A DNA stretch of 64,000 bases from Glutinoglossum americanum (taxonomy: Eukaryota; Ascomycota; Geoglossomycetes; Geoglossales; Geoglossaceae). Positions 58,097 to 64,000 of the stretch are shown one piece after another. Location: NCBI GenBank assembly GCA_020080175.1, contig JAGHQL010000108.1, forward strand, positions 1-64,000. The letters are read 5' to 3'. Each line of letters begins with the position of its first letter. The first letter of the stretch is position 1. The notes under the pieces are model-generated. The model was given only the letters and a program-made list of their open reading frames with translations, had not been told where the DNA came from and made no database searches. A program made the translations under genes and the position numbers.

Positions 58097-59773
58097 ATGG
58101 TCTCCTTTCAGCAGACCGAGAGAGCAAGCCTTGGGTTTATTAACGAGGACAGAGTAACCGAGCCCTGACTACTATCCTTAACCCATACGGCTAGCATATT
58201 TGCCGATAAGACAGAAGCTGAAGCCGGACCCGGTGCCCTTAGTGATCGCAAATGCCTAGTATTCACAAAAGTCCCCGCAGTTGAAGGGTTAGCAATGCTG
58301 ATTGGCGTCTTTAGTCACTGGCATTAGAGAAGGCAAACAGGGGGTCTTACTTGACAACGCCACGAACTGGTCGGACGTGGCCAAAGCCTATAGGGAATCA
58401 CGCGAGCTATTGCAGAACATTTTGACTCGCTGCGCAATCAAAGAGATGATCGCAGAGACGCAAAAGGTTTCGTCCATTACGAGTAGCCTATATGACGGCA
58501 TCGTATCACGACTCTAGAAATGTTCTATCCAGATAAACACATATAAGATCCGGGTCGAGGAACCTGGCTGAATTGGATGTGAAAAAGGCATGCCTATATC
58601 AGGCTTAGTATTTGTGACTTGTAGTGTATGATACGGCTAATTGCTAGGCTAATACCACATAAAACAGGTGGACCTGAATAAGAGAAATAGGAGCTTGGAG
58701 GCATTCCTTGCTGCTTTCAGCGCCAAGGTTAGCCCGCGAAACTCAACTCCAACCGTGTCCAGCCTCGCTACGCATCCGACGTACTTAACCGCTAGATCAA
58801 CGTTGACTAATGAAAGCTTTGACACAGCAGTTGGTGATAGTCTCAAAAGAAGAGACCGAGTTGGAATGGCCTAGACGTTTACAAGCCGAAAGCTCCCTTT
58901 GCCTCCTCCTGAAGAGATTAACTGGTCGGGAAAGGGACAACACGTAGGGTATGAAAGACGACACAGAGGTTCACTGCCTGTCGAGCGGATACTAGAGACC
59001 TCAGGAAATGCCCCAGTTGAAAGTTTCGTGTATCGAAGAGTCCGCCTGGCTCGAAAGCGCACTATTTGTCGTTGTAAAATGAACAAGGAAGACTTTCTGC
59101 TGGAAGCAAAGCGCGTTAACCGACTGCGACACCCACACATTATACAACCCGTTAGCACGTACGTATTAGAACGGCCTATAAATATTCTCTTCTATCCAGC
59201 TATGGATCATGCGTTCAGACATGTTTATAGGGAGCTGTAGTCTTAAACTTATAACAGCCCAAACCAGCAACACTGTGGGATCCGGCTTAGAGGATTTCCC
59301 GAGGTGCTTAGCGCGCGCCGTGAAATACATTCATGGCTTCAACGCCATGCATATGGATATCAAACCAAAGAATATTCTTGTCCGGCATCGCATGCGGAGA
59401 GGGAGCCACTACGGGGTGTACTCTGTATTTAGCAGACTTTGGTATCGTACGCAGCTACTCAGATCCGTCCGCCATAGATACAAACAGGCCGACATCATTC
59501 ACCCGCACATACTACGCACCCGAAGTTGCAAACCAGGACCGTCGCGATATATCAGCAGTCTGGTCGGGCTTACGAGCCTCGCGATGCGCGCCCTACGAGC
59601 GCGTCATGCCTGCGCCCATCTCGCAAATGCTCGCAGTTGATCCGGAGAAGCGTGCAAATCATAACTATCTAGAGTTGCGGTTCATGGAGATACAGGGAGG
59701 CCCATTGGCTTGTTGTTTGGAGCCACCGGAGAAGTATGAGTGTGCGGAGAAGCGGTTTGATGAGGGTATATAA
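58097..59773 (+). pseudogene. Decayed fungal protein-kinase gene
   Basis: Parts of one kinase family appear in order. The N-terminal helical region (ATNWSDVAKAYRESRELLQN, 58350-58400; then TSSLYDGIVSRL to about 58515) is interrupted by a stop before an RVEEPG segment and probably an intron ending near 58668. The linker is SLEAFLAAFSAKVSPRNSTP. The kinase N-lobe (58890-59240) includes VYRRVRLARKRTI and EAKRVNRLRHPHIIQPV. The catalytic loop, HMDIKPKNILV (59350-59385), shows R replaced by M in the HRD motif. LADFGIVRSYS with TRTYYAPEVANQDRRDISA follows in another frame (59430-59560). Much of the C-lobe after that is deleted or in the wrong frame before DPEKRANHNYLEL. At least two frame changes and a stop make it non-functional as a full kinase. 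It is adjacent to, but different in family from, the pseudokinase-ankyrin gene. Confidence 0.72.
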
Positions 59774-60538
59774 GTGGCGTCTGAAAAATGAAGCCACGTG
59801 GTGGATCCTCAGGGTGCTAAACCTTGATTCGAGCGAATAGGTCCAGGAGACCCTCGCTATTTAAAGCTCGCGAACTGTGAGGCGAAAGATTAGTTGTTGG
59901 TAGCGGCGTATGTCTTATTAACAACACCACATACTGATCCCCGAGCAATCCTTTCTTTGCGGCTGCTCTCCATCTTCATGTTTCCGTTGGTCTGTCCTCT
60001 CGAATCCAGAGGCGTCTGGTGTTCCACCAAGTAATGATTCTCTCCTCCTAAACCCATACCATCCCCCCGAATGTGCCTTTAGAAATGGAAGGGCGTCGAA
60101 TATTTATTGAATGTGAGCAGTCTGTCTAACAGCAAATATTCTTGTAGTGTCCATGTTGACCCCATAGAGACCCTGCGGTCGAAAGTAGCCCTTGGCGTCG
60201 GGCGAGTCGGCCTTGCTTCACTTAACCAGCGATGACTATGAGTGGCCAGTTAAGCGAACATCTAAACCAAATATGGAGCGGGGCTGTCGCTAATTGCGCA
60301 AGTGGTTAAATACTTTTGAATTTGGCGCGTACCTCCTTTTAGAGTTACCCCGCACAAGGCTGAATAGGGGCTAACTTGACGAGACCAGTCGCCCGCTTGA
60401 TGACCCTCCGTAGCCTACAAACAAATTCCGTTGTCAGAAGTTATTTTTTACAGATACCCTCCTTAGCAGGGACCGGAACATTCTAGGGTAACCACGGCTC
60501 TTGGAATTCACCGCCGGAACAAACTATAATCAAGAGGT
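59774..60538. other. Intergenic and promoter side of the pseudokinase gene
   Basis: No gene supported. The translation start at 60539 (GGTATGTC context) is preceded by about 750 bp without convincing frames. Confidence 0.4.
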
Positions 60539-63500
60539 ATGTCACCAAACAAGGAACCCGATCTATCCTCATCAGCTCCATCCAGCAATCAACCGGATGG
60601 CCTCTTTGTTGCCGCTACAGCCCTGCCACGCTTCATCAACTTCCTCGCCCATCTTCCCGGCAATTTCATCAACCCACATCTCGAAGCCGTGCAGCATCTT
60701 CCAGTTCTAGGCGATGGATCATTGTTTTCCGTGCGGGACCACATTCGCGCAGACGCCCTGGGCCAAAAGAGGGTCCTCAAAGTGTTCAAGAAAAGTCTTT
60801 CCCCCGGAACCCCGAATCCGGTTAGCGCGGCAGAGTTTCGGTCCCTGCTACAGGAAATCAACATTCTAGGCTTCAGACCTCTCCTTATGCACGAAAACAT
60901 CGTCACCCTGGAGAGCGTTGTGTGGGGCGTGCACTCCCTCGATCCTTCTCTGCAGGTAAGTCCAGCTTTGACCTTGGAACAAGCACCGTTCGGCGACCTG
61001 GACGCATTTCAAGCATCAACCGCCGATGCAGACTGGGCTGCGCGGAAAGCGCTCTGCTATGATGTTGCCAGTGGATTGGACGCGCTACATTCATATGGCA
61101 TTCTACACGGGGATCTGACAGCCCCCCATATCCTCATTTTTGGCCACCCTAAGCGAAAATTCTTGGCTAAAATCTGTGGATTTAGCGGGTCCTCTATTGC
61201 CCCGCCCGGCTGTGAAATACCCATAATTCCACGTGGCAGAATCCCTTGGAGTGCACCAGAGATGGAGTCCGGGTCATTCCGACAAGACCAGGTGCTCAAG
61301 ACCGATGTATTTACTTTTGGTCTTTTGATGTGGAAGATTTTCGTGCATCAGAATCCGTTTTTGACCTTCGATCTGCCACTCGATGAGGCTACCCAGAACG
61401 AGGACATCAAGGATATTCTCCTCCTACCCTATCTCTTCCGATTCATCCCGCTTCTGATTGAACACGAAGTAGGCCTTCTTGGAAATGATGATTTTGATCT
61501 CCTCAACGCCCTCTTTTCCTGTACCGTGCGCCTAGCACCAAGACAGAGAAATCTACGCCAGGCTCTAGAGCTGCTACTTCCTCACAATGGCCGCGAGGAT
61601 GAGTAAGTATTCATATATCATCAACAGAGAGGCAGGGTCTTAGTCAAGCTTTTAGGCCATTACAAACAGCGGCTTCGTCGGCTTTAGCGAGAATCTTAGA
61701 CATACCCATGGACTTCGAGCTAGTCAGTCAGACTGTCCCGACACCCTCGTTTTGTGCTCAGCTGAATACCTTTCCAGATTCGGGCGTCGAGTAACGATCT
61801 TAGAGAGTTGCCTTTCCTCGTCCAAAAGCAGTTGCTCAACTCCCTTCAACACATCTGCAGCTATGGCGATGCCCAACAAACTAGTGAGCCGAATAAGGAA
61901 GCCATATTTGGTCCACGCCTCCTCGACAACGCTGTATGGATAGTGTTTCTTTGTCACCTTCAAGGGTTTAGTATAGCTTCCGATCCGGTGACAGCAATAG
62001 AGACCCTTCGCCGCTCCGGATTGGCCGAGTTCTTGACTCCCACTCTTTGCCAGGCATTCGAGATTGATATCCCAGAAGAACTAGCTGTGGAAACAACAAC
62101 CATGCTCCTCAAGCGCATTAACTCTAGCCGAATGGGTCCATGGATGAAACCTGGATGGGAACCGTCACTGCAAAACCCAGAAGCACATGGGATAGACAAA
62201 GACAAACAGTATGTCTTGGAGATGTGTGCTGGTCAAACTGCCGACGGAGCCGAACCATTGCGACAGAATTCGGAGCTGGCTCAAATTAGGCTTGGAGCCA
62301 ATAACACGTTGCTGCACGCAGCTACCTTCTTTGGACTATCGAAAGAGGTTGAATTCCTCATCGATCGAGTACAGTTCGACATGAACGCAGTCAACGACAA
62401 GCACGAGACTGCGTTGCTTCTCGCATGCCAAACAGGGCAGTGTGACATTGTGGACTTCTTGCTTTCCCGTGGCGCAGATGCGTCAATTGTAAATGAAAGG
62501 GGCGAGAATGGGCTTCACTGGCTATGTTCGTTTCCGGAAGGGTCTGCTGCTTCTCTTGCGCATAGATTGGGACTCCAAGGCGCAAGTCTTGGTTTGACAT
62601 CCCCAGAAGAGGACGGAGGCTTAGAATGGGTTGCAACAACACCGGATATAGATTTCCTCCAAGACGGGAGGCTGGGTGGAAATCCAGGTTTACGAGCTGT
62701 TGGGAATCGAGATCTACCGTCACTGCGCATCCTCTGCGGAATGTACAGAACGATCATTCCGAACTTAAAGCCTGACGCTAAGCTCTTTGTTCTGATACAC
62801 TTCATGTTCTCTCCCCTCTTACGCCGCGCTTGCGAATTGCACCTCCACGACATCCTAGCATATCTTTGTGACGAATTCTCCACGATGCTAGCTGAGTTGC
62901 CTTCGGAGAGCCTCCCAGAGTCATGGCTCCCTATTGTGGCAGACCTGAAGCAAGACCCGCAGCCGTTTGGATCAATGCTCTTCGCATTGACTAAGTCAAC
63001 AACCCTCACCCAAGTTGCCATTGATACGAATTTCCACATCATGCGGCTCTGCTATCACGAGAACACATGGGCTACCGCTTCGCGCAGGACTTTGGAAGTT
63101 CTCACCCAATACGGCATCCTTACGAAGCTAGTGCGTACTAGTAAAGGTCCTCTGCGCACTTTAGCTTATGCAATATGTTGTGGAAATCAAGAGGCTGTAG
63201 CATTCCTGCTCGAACAGGAGACTTTCCGCAACCAAATTGATTTCGCCGACGAACATGGATTTACTCCAGTTCACCACGCCCTTAATAGTCAGCAGTTTAG
63301 AATATTAACCCTTCTGGTCAAGAGCGGGGCCATTATTGACTTGCGCAAGCAGCGAGATCCACGGCATTGCCTGAGCGGAGTTGAAGCGAGCTACATGCAT
63401 GTCATAGCCTCCTTGCGAACTGATAACCTCGCATATGCTCATCTATTGATGGACCATGGTGTCCCAGCTACAATTAAAGACGGACGGGGTCTATCAGCGC

Positions 63501-64000
63501 TCAACTTGGCGCTAAAGCGAGGGGCCTTCAACCTTGCACGAGTCCTGATTGAAAATGGAGCTAGCATAATATCGGAGGGCATATTTGGTTTGACCCCGAT
63601 TGGCGAACTGTTTCTTCCAGGCCAGTCTAACCAACACGATGATCTTTTTGCAACCCTCAAGTAAGTTCAGTGCCTACACTTGCATTCCAATCCTATTCAG
63701 CTCGTCTCAAGCTTTCCTAACTTGTGCCGTGTAGATTCCTACTTTCCTACGATGGTCGCAACGGCAATTCGCTCTTCATCACGAGCCACGAGCTAGGATA
63801 CTCGGTTCTACACACAGCAGCAGCGTACTACTCCCCCAATGCTAGCCACGCGAAACTTCTAGACTCCCTACTGCAGCATTTCGGAATGCCTGAGCACCTA
63901 AACGCAAAAGCATATACTCCCGCGAAATCTACAGCAATACAAATTGCAATATCCTCGCAGAACCCTACAGCTGTTAAGGCATTCGTTAAAGCAGGCGCAC
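60539..64000 (+). CDS. Pseudokinase-ankyrin protein (partial, runs off the right edge)
   Basis: Exons 60539-61602, 61656-61722, 61778-63660 and 63735 to the edge join in frame, with introns of 53, 55 and 74 nt. The kinase-like domain (about 55-350) keeps the ATP-site lysine (VLKVFKK, K81), a glutamate in the next helix (E106) and HGDL (190-193), plus WSAPEME of the activation segment. However, the catalytic-loop Asn is His (HGDLTAPHI) and the DFG aspartate is Cys (CGF, 213-215). Metal binding is therefore expected to fail: a pseudokinase. The second half has ankyrin-type repeats (LLHAATFFGLSKEVEFLID, then ETALLLACQTGQCDIVDFLL, then FTPVHHALNSQQFRILTLLV). The third exon's start depends on a GTCAGT donor at 61723; reading through instead would need a one-base frame change. 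Likely a scaffold or sensor; function unknown. Confidence 0.78.

Overview
The window reads as the nuclear genome of a filamentous ascomycete (Pezizomycotina). The evidence is short GT-AG introns (about 33-86 nt) that restore clean frames, plus fungal-restricted families: a HET-domain protein, a NACHT/ankyrin STAND protein, a DUF3433-type membrane protein, a DUF7703-like 7TM protein, fungal tyrosinase and fungal kinase/ankyrin proteins. Species cannot be told from the sequence. I found no tRNA, rRNA or CRISPR array and no intact transposon.

Layout. 1-34 kb is an accessory, gene-poor landscape. Five intact-looking genes (tyrosinase 6.2-8.8 kb, NACHT-ankyrin 9.6-13.7 kb, a four-helix membrane protein 24.6-25.4 kb, a 7TM protein 27.6-29.1 kb, a proline-rich tail-anchored protein 32.7-33.7 kb) are separated by long non-coding or decayed stretches. 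These hold remnants of a TauD-like dioxygenase, a DUF3433 protein, a HET protein, a small secreted cysteine-rich protein and an NPP1-like secreted protein. The NACHT protein carries twelve 99-bp ankyrin repeats, some identical at DNA level, but its N-terminal domain has apparently suffered a deletion with loss of frame.

35-54.8 kb is the most interesting block: five large or unusual genes with almost no decay between them. On the minus strand are a 1,837-aa beta-rich DUF6603-like protein, a ComEC-like metallo-beta-lactamase-fold hydrolase (68 bp upstream of the former), a 1,378-aa single-exon protein with an LHW motif and a 288-aa propeller/lectin-like protein. Divergently on the plus strand lies a 1,122-aa single-exon protein with a WQLG motif. 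The 665-bp divergent promoter contains a perfect GGTCGG-N6-CCGACC palindrome, the form bound by some Zn2Cys6 regulators. The large proteins resemble, from memory, uncharacterised bacterial proteins, so this looks like a co-inherited and possibly horizontally acquired system of unknown function. It is my candidate for the undescribed system.

56-64 kb holds an acyl-protein-thioesterase-like alpha/beta hydrolase, a decayed protein-kinase gene, and a pseudokinase-ankyrin fusion gene that runs off the right edge.
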